A stretch of DNA of 64,000 nt, taken from contig CM036243.1 of the NCBI GenBank assembly GCA_020698575.1, positions 37,570,488 through 37,634,487 on the forward strand. Direction: 5' to 3'. Below are positions 32,491-44,563 of the stretch, one piece after another. The stretch comes from Bostrychus sinensis (lineage: Eukaryota > Chordata > Actinopteri > Gobiiformes > Eleotridae). Position 1 is the first letter of the stretch. The number at the start of each line of letters is the position of its first letter. Under the pieces are notes generated by a model. That model saw nothing but the letters and a program-made list of their open reading frames with translations, made no database searches and was not told where the DNA came from. The position numbers were made by a program, and so were the translations under genes.

Positions 32491-34342
32491 AGAGCTTTGT
32501 TGGAGGCTTTGACCACTGGCAGCAGCCTCAGGAGAGCCTCCTCTGAAGCAGAGTATTTCTTCAGATCAAACACGTCCAGATCTTTTTCTGATGACAGTAA
32601 GATGAAGGCCAGAGCTGACCACTGAGCAGGAGACAGTCCACCTTCAGGACAGACGTCCTGAATCTCAGGTACTGTTGGATCTGCTCCACCAGAGAACGGT
32701 CATTCAGTTCATTCAGACCGTGGAGCAGGCTGATGCTTCTCTCTGCAGACACATCCTCACTCATCTTCTTCTTGATGTACTCAGCTGTTTTCTTATTGGT
32801 CAGGGAGCTACTTCCTGTCTGTGTCAGCAGACCTTGTAGAAGGCTCTGATTGATCTTGGAACTACTTCCTGTTAGTGTCAGCAGACCTTGTAGAAGTCTC
32901 TGATTGGTCGGCTGTGAAAGACCCAGGAGGAAGCGGAGGAACAAGTCCAGGTGTCCATTTGGACTCTGTAAGGCCTGGTCTACAGCTGTCTGGTAGAATT
33001 CTAATAAATTGCTGCCAAAAATTTGATGGAACAGCCATGGAGATGTTGTATTTTCTTGGTCAAACAGGTTAAGCCCTGTTCTGCAGAAGGTCTGATGAAC
33101 GTGAAGAGCAGCCAGAAATTCCTGGACACTCAGATGGATGAAGCAGTAGACCTTGTCCTGGTACAGGCCTGGCTCCTCTCTAAAGACCTGTGTGAACACT
33201 CCAGAGTACACTGAGGCCGCTGTGGGCTCCAGGCCACACTCGCTCAGGTCTGACTCATAGAAGATCAGGTTTCCTTTCTGCAGCTGCTCAAAGGCCAGTT
33301 TTCCCAGAGACTCCACCATCTTCCTGGTCTGTGGACTCCAGTGTGGGTCTGTCCCAGATCCTCCTTCATACTTGATGCTCTTGACTTTGGCCTGAACCAC
33401 CAGGAAGTGGATGTACATCTGAGTCAGGGTCTTGGGCAGCTCTCCTCTCTCTCTGGTTTTCAACAAATGCTCCAGGACTGTGGAGAGGATCCAGCAGAAG
33501 ACTGGCATGTGGCACATGATGTGGAGGCTTCGGGACGTCCTGATGTGGGAGATGATTGTGTGGGCCTCATCTATGAACCTGTTCCTGAAGTACTGCTTCT
33601 TCTGTGGGTCAGTGAACCCTCTGACCTCTGTCACCACAGAAACACACTCAGCAGGGATCTGATTGGCCGCCGCAGGTCGTGTGGTTATCCAGAGGCGAGC
33701 GGAGGGAAGCAGGGTCCCCCTGATGAGGTTTACCAGCAGCACATCCACTGAGCTGGACTCTGTGGTGTCAGTCAGGGCCTTGGTTTTGGTGAAGTCCAGA
33801 GGAAGTCTGCACTCGTCCAGACCGTCAAAGATGAAGACCACCTGGAGGTCTTCAAAGCTGCAGAGTTCTGCTTCTGTTTCACTAAAGAAGTGATGAACAA
33901 GTTGCACCAAGCTGAAGCTTCTCTCTTTCAGCACATTGAGTGCTCTGAAAGTGAACAGGAACAGCAGCTGTATGTCCTGGTTGGCTTTGCCTTCAGCCCA
34001 GTCCAGACTGAACTTCTGAGTGAGCACTGTTTTCCCGATGCCAGCCACTCCCTTTGTCAGCACTGTTCTGATTGGTCCATGTGTGTCAGCTGGGCCTTTA
34101 AAGATGTCTTCACATGTGATGGCTGTCTCTGGTCTGCCTGGTTTCCTGGAGGCTGTTTCGATCTGTCTGACCTCATGTTCCTGGTTGACCTCTGAAGGCC
34201 CTCCCTCTGTGATGTAGAGCTCTGTGTAGATCTGGTTCAGAAGGGTGGGGTTTCCTGCTTTAGCGATGCCCTCAAACACACACCTGACACTTCTGCTGCA
34301 GGTTAGACTTCAGTTTACTCTGACAAACTCTAGAGTAACTCC
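32491..34342 (-). CDS. Gene A main exon: FISNA-NACHT-winged helix
   Basis: The long frame at 32,561-34,279 holds FISNA, Walker A GVAGIGKT (about 34,028-34,053), Walker B FIFDGLDECR and the winged-helix and helical parts. Compared with gene B the post-NACHT helical region has about 20 extra codons, a partial repeat of LLQGLLTQTGSSS. An extra base at about 34,280-34,284 disconnects the exon start, and two extra bases at about 32,642-32,670 replace the last 60 or so residues. The Walker A lysine is kept, so the ATPase core itself looks intact. Confidence 0.85.
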
Positions 34343-34430
34343 CTGAATGAAGACAACAGATAAAGCCATGAGTCTCAGAGAATATAAAATGACTAGTGAG
34401 CACCTTGTTAAATGTGTTAAATGGTCCTAC

Positions 34431-34804
34431 TGCTCCACAGACGCTCAGCCAGCTCCTTCTGCTTCATCCTCCTCAGGAAGTTCAGTGTGATCTTCAGAAA
34501 AGCCTCACTGCTGCTCCTCTGCTCTTCATCCTCATCCTTCAGAGGCTCTAAGCATTCTGGGTAATCTGTAATCAGAACCTTGTGGATCTTCTTCAGCTCT
34601 TTCTTGACAAAAGTAAAGATGTCCTCCTCCAGAAGCTGAACAGATACATTATAAACAACACAAATGCAGTCAGTGGTCAGATCTGTGTAAAACAAGTTCT
34701 CATTCATCTGAACATTTCCAAACATTAGTGAATGACAGACCATAAATATGGAGTCCAGCTGTGTCTGATGTTGCTGATCACTGGAGACCTCTGAACCATT
34801 CGCT
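34431..34804 (-). CDS. Gene A N-terminal helical exon
   Basis: Counterpart of 15,970-16,337 with the same splice sites. The doubtful insert between IFM and LLEED is 105 bases here, three more than in gene B, and still open. Confidence 0.7.
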
Positions 34805-34917
34805 CTGTGAATGAGACACAACAAGGAATATTTTACTGTTTTACTTTATAGATTCTTGACTCTTCTCCCAAACTCTTCTCTATCCCGTTATTATAATCCA
34901 CACTGATGGAAGCTTAC

Positions 34918-35016
34918 GGCTCTGTTGCAAAATCCAAAGGTTCATCCATAGACCAGTCACTCCTGAAGGACTCACAGCTGGGGCCAGGTTCAGAAGACTC
35001 TGGTTTGTGGTGGACA
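34918..35016 (-). CDS. Gene A N-terminal repeat exon 2
   Basis: This has 99 bases with the same phases as gene B and encodes the PSCESFRSDWSMDEPLD-type repeat. The acceptor here (AATGACAG) is clearer than in gene B. Confidence 0.7.
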
Positions 35017-35434
35017 CTGTCATTATTTAAATAAATAATAAATAGTATAAGTAAAAACATACAACAAACAAACAAACAAACACACATAAAAACACACTAA
35101 AGTGTTTGAACATCAACTGTTCATCAAAAGTTCACACTATTTATATATCCTCTATCTTATATACATTTTACAGTAGGTGAAGTGTGATGGTTCATAATTA
35201 AAAATCAAACATTTTATTAGAAGAACATCACCTTTAGTTATGTCTTGGTCTGGATATTTCAAGTGTATTGAAATATTTATTTTGTGATCAGTTTAATGTA
35301 TAGATTGATTGATAGTTAGGTTGATGTTGGATTATCATTAATTGATTGATAATTTTAAATTGTTAACCTGTTTTCTTTGAGTTCACTTTATTCTTTTTAT
35401 TCAGTCATTCTTCCGTGATCTAAAACTGACTTAC

Positions 35435-35521
35435 TGTGGACTAGTTTCTCTTTGGAACTCTATTCCTCATTCCATAGAGTCATCACTTGTAAAGGTGACC
35501 CTGCTGGTCCCAGGAGCAGGT
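35435..35521 (-). CDS. Gene A N-terminal repeat exon 1 with a stop codon
   Basis: This has 87 bases, splice sites intact. Codon 18 after the split codon is TGA (35,467-35,469) where gene B has CGA, a change of the CpG-to-TpG type. Skipping this exon would keep the frame. Confidence 0.7.
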
Positions 35522-35605
35522 CTGTGGACACAGATGGTGCAGTGGTTTTAGTGCTGAGCTCTGACCTGGAGAACAGTGGTGGACCGTAACAGATCCTCAT
35601 CTCAC

Positions 35606-35690
35606 CTCTGAGCTTTGGGGCTGTCAGTGGTTTTAGAGTGAGGGGCCCCGTCCTCTCTGTGCTCTCTCTGATCCATGCTCAGTCCATTTA
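35606..35690 (-). CDS. Gene A start exon
   Basis: The ATG is at 35,674-35,676, with acceptor and GTGAGA donor as in gene B. It encodes the same MDQREHREDGAP start. The intron upstream carries the 16-kb nest, beginning only about 30 bases from this exon's acceptor. Confidence 0.75.
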
Positions 35691-35743
35691 CTGAAATAAA
35701 AACAGGAACAATAAACTCTTAACCCTCAGGCCTTCCTTAAATA

Positions 35744-36741
35744 TACTGCTCAAAAAATAAAGGGAAGACTAAAATAAGAGATAGATCTGAATGAATGAAA
35801 TATTCTTATTAAATACTTTGTTCTTTACATAGTTGAATGTGCTGACAACAAAATCACACAAAAATGATCATGATGGAAATCAAATTTATCAACCCATGGA
35901 GGTCTGGATTTGGAGTCGCACTCAAAATTAAAGTGGAAAAACACACTACAGGCTGATCCAACTTTGATGTAATGTCCTTAAAACAAGTCCAAATGAGGCT
36001 CAGTAGTGTGTGTGGCCTCCACGCCTGTATGACCTCCCTACAACGCCTGGGCATGCTCCTGATGAGGTGGAGGATGGTCTCCTGAGGGATCTCCTCCCAG
36101 ACCTGGACTAAAGCATCCGCCAACTCCTGGACAGTCTGTGGTGCAACGTGGCGTTGGTGGATGGAGCGAGACATGATGTCCCAGATGTGCTCAATTGGAT
36201 TCAGGTCTGGGGAACGGGCGGAGCCAGTCCATAACATCAATGCCTTCATCTTACAGGAACTGCTGACACACTCCAGCCACATGAGGTCTAGCATTGTCTT
36301 GCATTAGGAGGAACCCAGGGCCAACCGCACCAGCATATGGTCTCACAAGGCTCTGAGGATCTCCTCTCGGTACCTAATGGCAGTCAGGCTACCTCTGCAC
36401 TACCTGAGCCACTTGTGTGGGTTGTAGACTCTGTCTCATGCTACCACTAGAGTGAAAGCACTGCCAGCATTCAAAAGTGACCAAAACATCAGCCAGAAAG
36501 CATAGGAACTGAGAAGTGGTCTGTGGTCACCTCCTGCAGAACCACTCCTTTATTGGGGGTGTCTTGCTAATTGCCTATAATTTCCACCTGTTGTCTATTC
36601 CATTATACACAACAGCAGTGAAACTGATGTCAATCAGTGTTGCTTCCTAAGTGGACAGTTTGATTTCACAGAAGTGTGATTGACTTGGAGTTACATTGTG
36701 TTGTTTAAGTGTCCCCTTTATTTTTTTTTTTGAGCAGTGTA
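35744..36741 (-). mobile_element. Tc1-like element with C-terminal transposase relic
   Basis: Terminal repeats TACTGCTCAAAAAATAAAGG (left) and, on the right, TTTGAGCAGTG are flanked by TA. On the minus strand the C-terminal DDE part is readable at about 36,000-36,230 (SPDLNPIEHIWDIMSRSI, then QELADALVQVWEEIP). The first catalytic part is degraded. It lies just inside the left end of the composite insertion. Confidence 0.75.
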
Positions 36742-36743
36742 TA

Positions 36744-37012
36744 ATCACATTCTTCCTCTTAAAGCTCTTTTTGGTCCCATTGACTTAAATAAAATCACTT
36801 ATTTTCACTCTTCTGCCATTGTAATACAGAAATGTTAAATCATGTTAATTCCTCTGTAACCCTGTCAGTCAGAGGCTATAAACACATAAACAAAAACATC
36901 ACCACCAGATCCACCATTTTCTCAGTGCATTGTGGGAAATAATTCCCTTATAATTCCTAATAGATAACACTGACATAGACCAGCCTCTTAGGGCTTTAAG
37001 GGGAAGAATGTG
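36744..37012. mobile_element. Small inverted-repeat stretch of about 270 bases
   Basis: ATCACATTCTTCCTCTTAAAG on the left is 21 bases long in the sequence; its core CACATTCTTCCTCTTAAAG matches the reversed right end CACATTCTTCCCCTTAAAG. It may be part of the piggyBac shell rather than a separate MITE. Confidence 0.4.
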
Positions 37013-37329
37013 ATATTCAGCTCTTTTTCTGTGATTTTTGTCCTTTTTTTTTTTTTTTTTTTTTGTATTGGCACAAAAGGTAAAACTGTATCACAATCTG
37101 TTTTAGGACTAATCAGTGACCTATATCCGAGGCCAGTAATTCCTGCACTAACAAAAATATACTTGGCATCTTTAAATAGTAAATACTGCATCTTTTATTT
37201 ACAACTATGTTAGAATTATGTGAACAAACTGGCTTTTAGAGGGTTAAAAATATAACAAAAAAAGTTTCCCTTTTGTTATGTATGATGAGAACCTGTGTTA
37301 ATGATAAAAAAGTTTTTAAATATATATAA

Positions 37330-38285
37330 TAGGGCCGGGAATCGATTAAAAAAATGTACTAATTAATCGCAAATTTGAAAAAAATGTATCGCGATTAATA
37401 ACTGGTATTTATTAATTAATTAAGGCATTATGAATTCACGTAAAGACACAAAATTGTAAATTCAGAAGTTTATTTTGAATTCATCTTCACATACTTTACT
37501 GTAAACTTGTGCAATGCAAACAAAACTCGCAAAGAAAATAAATTAATAGTCTCTTTGAGACCTGTAACTTGTCTTCATTGACAAAGTTTGCCTAAATAAG
37601 GTACAACCAACAAATACACAAAACTTACCTAAAAAAGCTCTGGGGTGCTTAGCTTTGGGATGATAGGTTAGAATGAGCAGCAGGGCACAAAGTTTATCCA
37701 GGTCAAAACTGTAACTGCTAAGTCTGTATTTTACAAAAAAAAAAAAAGATGTGGGGGAGGAGGAGAAGGGGGCAGAAAAGTGTTGTGCGTTACGTTTCTG
37801 ATCAGCACTAAGCTCAGATCCAATCACCTGTCCGTTCACTGCTGACAGGTGGGCGTTTTCCCACCATGCACTGAGCCAAGCAGCCTCCACAGTTGCTCCT
37901 GATGAACTGCAGGGGGCTCAGACGCTGGTCTCATTTGGATCTCACAAGCTTTCGGTGACCATCGCACTTGTGGCATCCGAGCAAGTAGGGAACAAGTCGG
38001 ACACAAATCTGACCGGCGTGCACTGCGCACAGACCGACACTGATCGAAACTGCGTAAGTCTGGCTCATCTTGAACGCGCCTTGTTACCCACAGGAAACGT
38101 TAATGTGTCTAGCTCACGCAGTGCATTTCTGCTCTGCTGGAAGACCTGCGGCACGTTGCGGCCTCTGTCAGTGTCGTCGTAATATTTTTGTTGTGATCAA
38201 CTTAATCGATTCGTCAATTGAAATTAGTGTGATTAAATCAATAAATTAACGCACTGCGTTAACTGTGATAATTTTCCCAGCCCTA
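37330..38285 (-). mobile_element. Non-autonomous hAT element, 956 bases
   Basis: Left end TAGGGCCGGGAATCG, right end TTTTCCCAGCCCTA. Flanks ATATATAA and ATTTTTAA agree at six of eight positions. Interior sequence (CACATACTTTACTGTAAACT) matches the remnant at 3.7-4.6 kb. Coding relics on the minus strand are too short to assign. Confidence 0.7.
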
Positions 38286-40902
38286 ATTTTTAAATATCAC
38301 CCAGTGACCTAAAAGGACCTTAGGAGGAAGAAGTTTTTTTGCTCAGACAGTTTAATTTTTTTTATTTTATTTCAAATGTCTTTTTATTGATTTGAAAAAT
38401 TATAACAGTAAATACATTCCAGAACAATACTTTACTTTTTCCAAGATTTTTTCCAACCCCAGACAGCCAAGACACACACAAATAAGGTAAATAAAAGAAA
38501 AAAAAGTAAAATAAATAAGTACTGGTATATACAAATACAAAACAAATACAGTCATGTCATAAAATAAAATTAATTGTTGTAGTATAATACATTTAAATGT
38601 AAATTAAAGAGAGACGGGAGGGGAGGAAGGGAAGGGCTACTCTGAGACAATGGTGGAGGGTTTCTCAAAAAATGTCAAGAAGGGGCGCCAAACTTTATAA
38701 AATTTGTTTTCAGAACCACGGACAGTGTATCTGATTTTTTCTAAGTCCATAGACAACATAATATCTCTAACCCAGTGTGCATGAGAGGGAGGAACAGGGT
38801 CTTTCCACTTAAGTAAGACAGCTCTTCTAGTGAGTAAAGATGAGAAAGATAACATTTTGAGTTTGACACGTGGTAAATCCAGGTCTGGGGCAATACCAAA
38901 AATGGCAGAGAGGGGGGTTGGCTCGATTTGGCAGTGCAAGACTTCCGAAATGGTATGAAAGACGGACTTCCAAAAGCTAGACAAGGAAGGAGAAGACCAG
39001 TACATGTGAAATAATGAAGCAGGTGCACTCCTAGATCTGTTGCAAGTTGGGCCCACATTTGGGTATATGCGTGCTAGCTTGACCTTAGACAGGTGAACAC
39101 GGTGGACAACTTTAAATTGTAGAAGTGCGTGCTGAGCACACATTGATGTAGAATGCACCTGATCCAAAATACACGTCATCAGTTATAGTAGAATTAAAGT
39201 CCTATAGTAGAATTAAAGTCCTGTTCCCAAACGGTTTTGATAACAGCCAATGAAGGACAATGCAATTTGGAAATAAGATTATAAAGGATAGACATCACAC
39301 CTCTCGCTAGTGGAATTAACTGATAGCAATGCATCTAGAGCATTATCTGGGGGTTTATTAGGAAATTGTGGCGTCATACTCTGCACATAGTGCCTAACCT
39401 GTAAAAACCTAAAGAATTGCGTGGATGCAATTCCAAAGTTTGTGCTTAGCTGAGAAAAACTAGACAAGTGGTTATCAGAATAAAGGTCTGCAAAGCATTT
39501 TAGACCTTTGTTATGCCACACATTAAAAGCAACATCAGCTACTGAAGGAGCAAACAAGTGGTTAGCTGCAATTGGACTTCAAAGGGAGAAAGCCTGGAGG
39601 CCCAAGGTTTTCCTAAACTGAGACCAGATTTTTAGGGACTGTTTAACCACTGGGCTGCCGGAAGGAGTAGGGCAGGAGAGTGGAAGAGGCGCACCCAAAA
39701 GTGCAGGCAAGGAGACATCAGTACCAGCAGCATAAGCCTCCAAGGAGACCCATACTGGAGGCGTAGGCTGCAGATGAAAGTGTCTCCAGTACAATAGACT
39801 GTTTGCAGCCCAGTAGTAGTACTGAAAACTGGGCAGGGCCATTCCACCCACCTGCTTGGGCCTTTGGAGGAAGGACTTCCTTAATCTTGGGTGTTTGCCA
39901 TTCCAAATGAAAGAAAGAATTAAAGAGTCTAAAGATTTGAAAAACGATTTTGGAATCATAATAGGAAGGCACTGGAACAGATAAAGAAATTTGGGTAGCA
40001 GCATCATTTTAACAGAATTAATCCTGCCGACAAGAGACAGTAACAGTGGGGACCATTTAGAGGAGAGTTGTTTAGACCGATCAAATAATGGAAGGAAATT
40101 AGCCTTGAACAAATTTGGGAATTGTCTAGTGACACATACCCCAAGGTAAATAAATTGTTCAGTAACTACTTTAAAAGGAAAACTCCCATAATTATGACTG
40201 ATAGCTTCCTCATTAATCAAAAATAACTCACTTTTGCTTAGGTTAAGTTTATAGCCTGAGAATTTACCAAAATTGTCCAACACATTAAGGACCACTGGTA
40301 ACAACTTTAGTGGATCAGAAATGTACAATACTAAGTCGTCATAAAGTGAGACCTTATGCTCAAGCCCGCCTCTAAATATGCCCTGTATCTCCCTGCCTCC
40401 ACGAATGGCTATAGCGAGCGGCTCAATCGCTAATGCGAAGAGGAGGGGACTTAAAGGACAGCCCTGCCTCGTTCCACGGTATAGTCTAAAATATTCTGAA
40501 TACTGACCATTTGTAAGTACTGAAGCTAAAGGACTCATATACAATAGTTTAACCCAAGAGCAAAATAAGGGGCTGAAACCAAATTTCTCTAAAGTAAAAA
40601 ACAAGTAGTCTCATTCAACCCTATCGAATGCCTTTTCAGCATCCAAAGACACCAGACATTCAGCAACACAATGGTTAGGTGTATAAATAATTTCAAACAA
40701 CCGCCGAATATTGTAGAAAGAATGACTATTTTTAACAAACCCTGTTTGATCAGGTGAGATTACAGAAGGAAGGGCATCTTCTAATCTACGGGCTAACAAT
40801 TTAGCCAGAATCTTGACATCAGTATTTAATAAGGATATAGGCCTGTAAGAGGCACAGTCCAATGGATCCTTGTCCTTCTTTAGCAGCAGGGAGATACAAG
40901 CT

Positions 40903-41815
40903 GAACAGAACCGGTTCTGTTCATAATTTTTATGGACAGAATTTCTAGGTGCAGCCAGGGGCCGGAGGGTGTCAGGTTTGGGGACCACAGGATTTCATCT
41001 CTGCTTTTTGCGGATGATGTTGTCCTGTTGGCTTCATCAGGCCAGGACCTTCAGTGTGCACTGTGGTGGTTTGCAGCCAAATGTGAAGCGGCTGGGATGA
41101 GAATCAGCACCTCCAAGTCCGAGGCCATGGTTCTCGACCGGAAAAGGGTGGCTTGCCCTCTCCAGGTTGGAGGAGAGTTCCTGCCTCAAGTGGAGGAGTT
41201 TAAGTATCTCGGGGTCTTGTTCACGAGTGAGGGGAGGATGGAGCGTGAGATCGACAGACGGATCGGTGCAGCGTCTGCAGTAATGTGGTCGTTGTATCGG
41301 TCTGTTGTGGTGAAGAAAGAGCTGAGTCGAAAGGCGAAGCTCTCGATTTACCGGTCAATCTACGTTCCTACTCTCACCTATGGTCATGAGCTTTGGGTCA
41401 TGACCGAAAGGACAAGATCCCGGATACAAGCGGCCGAAATGAGTTTCCTCCGCAGGGTGGCTGGGCGCCAGAGATGGGGTGAGGAGCTCGGTTACCCGGG
41501 AGGAGCTCGGAGTAGAGCTGCTGCTCCTCCACATTGAGAGGAGCCAGCTGAGGTGGCTTGGGCATCTGTTCCGGATGCCTCCTGGACGCCTCCCTGGGGA
41601 GGTGTTCCGGGCATGTCCCACCGGGAGGAGGCCCCGGGGAAGACTTAGGACACGCTGGAGGGACTACGTCTCTCGGCTGGCCTGGGAACGCCTTGGGGTT
41701 CCTCCAGAGGAGCTGGAGGAAGTGTCCGGGGAGAGGGATGTCTGGGTGTTCCTGCTTAGACTGCTGCCTCCGCAACCCAGCCCCGGATAAAGCGGAAGAA
41801 GATGGATGGATGGAT
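40903..41815 (+). mobile_element. 5'-truncated RTE-like LINE with 13-base target duplication
   Basis: This is the 3' part of the element type seen at 7.2-9.6 kb, here well preserved: RT end with LLFADDVVLLASS (about 40,998-41,040), thumb (LSIYRSIYVPTLTYGHELW), and the tail after one frameshift near 41,480 (LLHIERSQLRWLGHLFRMPP). It ends in GGATGGATGGATGG repeats. GGAGATACAAGCT occurs at 40,890-40,902 and 41,816-41,828, a direct target duplication within L1 ORF2. Confidence 0.9.
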
Positions 41816-42224
41816 GGAGATACAAGCTTGATAATATGAAGGGGGGAGTGCCCCAGACTCCAGCGAATCAGCAAAGACTTGGCATAAAAAGGGAGAGAGA
41901 GTGTCAGAAAACATCTTGAAAAAACCTGTTGGAAACCCATCGGGCCCAGGTGATTTCGCTGACTGCATGGATGATATGGCTGCTTTAATCTCCTCTTGAG
42001 TAATAGGTGCTTCGAGATTTTGCTTAATGTCCAGAGAGAGAGAAGGAATAGCAACAGAGTTAAAGAATGCCTCCATATCACTTGCAATAGAAGATGCAAT
42101 AGAATCAGAATCAAGTATACAATTTTGAGTAAAACATTTTAAATCTATCAATTACTTTTTGATCCAGCGTAGTATCTCCACTGCCTGTTCTAACACCCGC
42201 TATTAGTTGCTTGGCTCTTACACC

Positions 42225-42987
42225 TAGAGGTAAGATCTTAAGCCCGAGTCCGAACCCGACCCGGCCCGAAATTCGGGTCGGGTAGGGACTAAAATGACAA
42301 TCATTACGTTCGGGTCGGGTCGGGCCGGGCTTCTCTCTCGCTGACTTTTTTAATAAATATATGTTTATAAAAATGTATACTAAAACGATTTGTGGATACT
42401 AAACTAAGGAATACTTGTTATAAATAAATAATTTGGTTAAAACAGAGAAGGCGCTGTAAGGTAATTGCTATATAACTACTACTAAACAGGAAGCGCAGAG
42501 CCAGGGCACGCTTTGCGCACGTGTCGTGAATGTAATCTTCCCTCCGCAAGTCTGCATCTATTTTGTTTAGGTATCCCTGATATGGAGCAGCAAGAAGTCA
42601 AGGATAAACTTAAGACAGGGAACTGAAAAGGCAAACACGCACCGCCGGTAAGAGTGAGGCTGCAGTATTTCTCCGCGTAATTAAGCGAGTGCGCATCAAG
42701 ATCTCTCTTTCACTCTCTTTGTCTGGCCTCTTATTCTGTGTTCCAGCGTTATTTCGTTGTGCAAATGCATTTATCATGATCATAAAAATATGTAGATTAT
42801 TTTAACCTTAAGAAATCTTGCGTTTTTTTCTGCCAAAAATACTATGGGATAAATTGAAATTTCGGGTTTGCTTCGAGCTCGGGCCTGCAAATCAAGTTAA
42901 TTGGTCGGGCTCGGGCTGGGTTGGCCTTTAATGCCCGCGGGCCTGGGTCGGGTCGGGCTGGATTTTTTAGGCCCGATCTTACCTCTA
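42225..42987 (+). mobile_element. Non-autonomous hAT element, copy i
   Basis: Terminal repeats TAGAGGTAAGATC (both ends, inverted, exact) are flanked by the exact 8-base duplication CTTACACC (42,217-42,224 and 42,988-42,995). Subterminal parts are rich in CCCGACCCG and its complement. An MEQQEVKDKLKTG start codes the beginning of a possible transposase N-terminus before degenerating. Confidence 0.9.
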
Positions 42988-44563
42988 CTTACACCACGCA
43001 ACTGGTTTGCCAAAACTTTGCCAGTTTTCTCCCCATGTTCATAAAAATAACTTTGATTTCTGAGCAAACAACCTTCAACCTGACGGGTTGACACTATATT
43101 AAATTCAGTCTGCAACCTCAATCGTTCCTTATATAATGCAGGGGAAGGTGACTGTGCAATATTGTCTATCTAGATTCAAAATCTGAGCCGAAATGTCTTC
43201 CTGTTTTTGTTCTTTTAAATGCTGCATATGAAATAATTTCGCCCCTAAGAAAAGCTTTCATTGCTTCCCATATTGTCTTGCACGGCATACCCGGAGTCCT
43301 ATTTTCACTCAAAAATGTTTTAATTTTTGTAGAAATATCTGTGACAAATTTCTCATCTGCAAGCAGCAACGGATCTAGTCTCCAGTGCTTTCTCACCAAA
43401 TCACAATCCAGGAAAGCCATTGTAAGTACAAGGGGGGCATGATCAGAAACTGTGATACTTTCATAACTGCAAGACCTAAGTTTTGGAAGTAACAAATGAT
43501 CTAAAAAAAAGTAATCTATTCGGGTGTAAGTATGGTGGACATGGGAAAAAAAAGAATAGTCCCTACCAGTTGGATACAAAAACCGCCATGGGTCCGTAAG
43601 GCTAAAATCTGAAAGAAAAGATTTAATATATGTGGCTGATTTGTTCAGACTAGCGGGTTTAGAGGAAGAACGGTCTAATTGTGCATCCAAAAAGCAGTTC
43701 AAGTCCCCACCGAGAATTAAGGAAAGAGAGTTCAAATCAGGAAGCTGAGAGAAGAGCATACAAAAAAATTGTATGTCGTCAAAGTTAGGTGCGTACACAT
43801 TAGCTAAGGTTACAGGCCTATTACAGAGTCTGGCAGATTTTTATCTGATAGGATGTTTGAAACCACAAAAGGATTATTTCTATCACTAAGGATCGCAGTC
43901 CCCCTGGCCTTCGCTTTAAAGTTAGAGTGGAAAAACTGCCCTGCCCAACACTTTCCTAAGCGCCAATGATCTAGGTCATGCAGGTGAGTTTCCTGTAAAA
44001 AAAACACCCCAGGCTTTAGCTGCTTCAAACGTGAAAAGACCTTTTTACGTTTAACTGGGTGGTTTAGCCCCTTTACATTCCAACTAACAAAATTTAGATC
44101 ACCATCCATCTACTGTCGTCAGTTAGACATAATATTACAATGAGAAGCCCTGTGGAGAATAAAGGGGGAAGGGAGGGGGAAGGAATAAAAAAACACCTGA
44201 CACAAAAAGAAAAACTTCTGTATCAAACAAAGCCCACCTAAACTACAAAACAGGTTGCATAGAACGGCAACCACATCAGCTCCTTCACTCTTAACTGACA
44301 TCCCAACAATATACTCCTAAGCTAAACTGGCTTTTATCCCGCACAACAAAAAGACAATTATTCACCCTGTATAAAATAAAGGGCTAAAAAATTAACCAAA
44401 ATACAGCAAAAATATTTTACCTCATATTGTTCTGCAGGCACAGATTGAAGAATTTTAAAGAAAAGAAAACAGCGGCCCTAGTCCTCCAATAACATGTAGA
44501 AACGATACCTCGGGTACGCTGTCCGACTAAATCAGTCCGTTGGAAGTCCAAGTGCAATCAGGC

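Larger units (their letters stand above)
38637..44109 (-). pseudogene. L1 ORF2 (endonuclease and reverse transcriptase), disrupted
   Basis: The start is at 44,109 (VSWNVKGLNHPVKR, the endonuclease N-terminus). The endonuclease continues at 43,166-43,798 (GGDLNCFLD, TRIDYFF, SDHAPL) after a frameshift near 43,830. Reverse transcriptase pieces lie at 41,835-42,151 (KSPGPDGFP), 40,611-40,890 (YRPISLLNTD, DAEKAFDRVE) and 39,579-40,604 (GTRQGCPLSPLLF, then the catalytic box). The catalytic box reads SLYDDLVLY, one residue short of the usual YADD type. The C-terminal part at 38,637-39,179 has CNRSR in place of a Cys-rich motif. A 19-base tandem duplication lies at 39,184-39,221. Confidence 0.8.
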
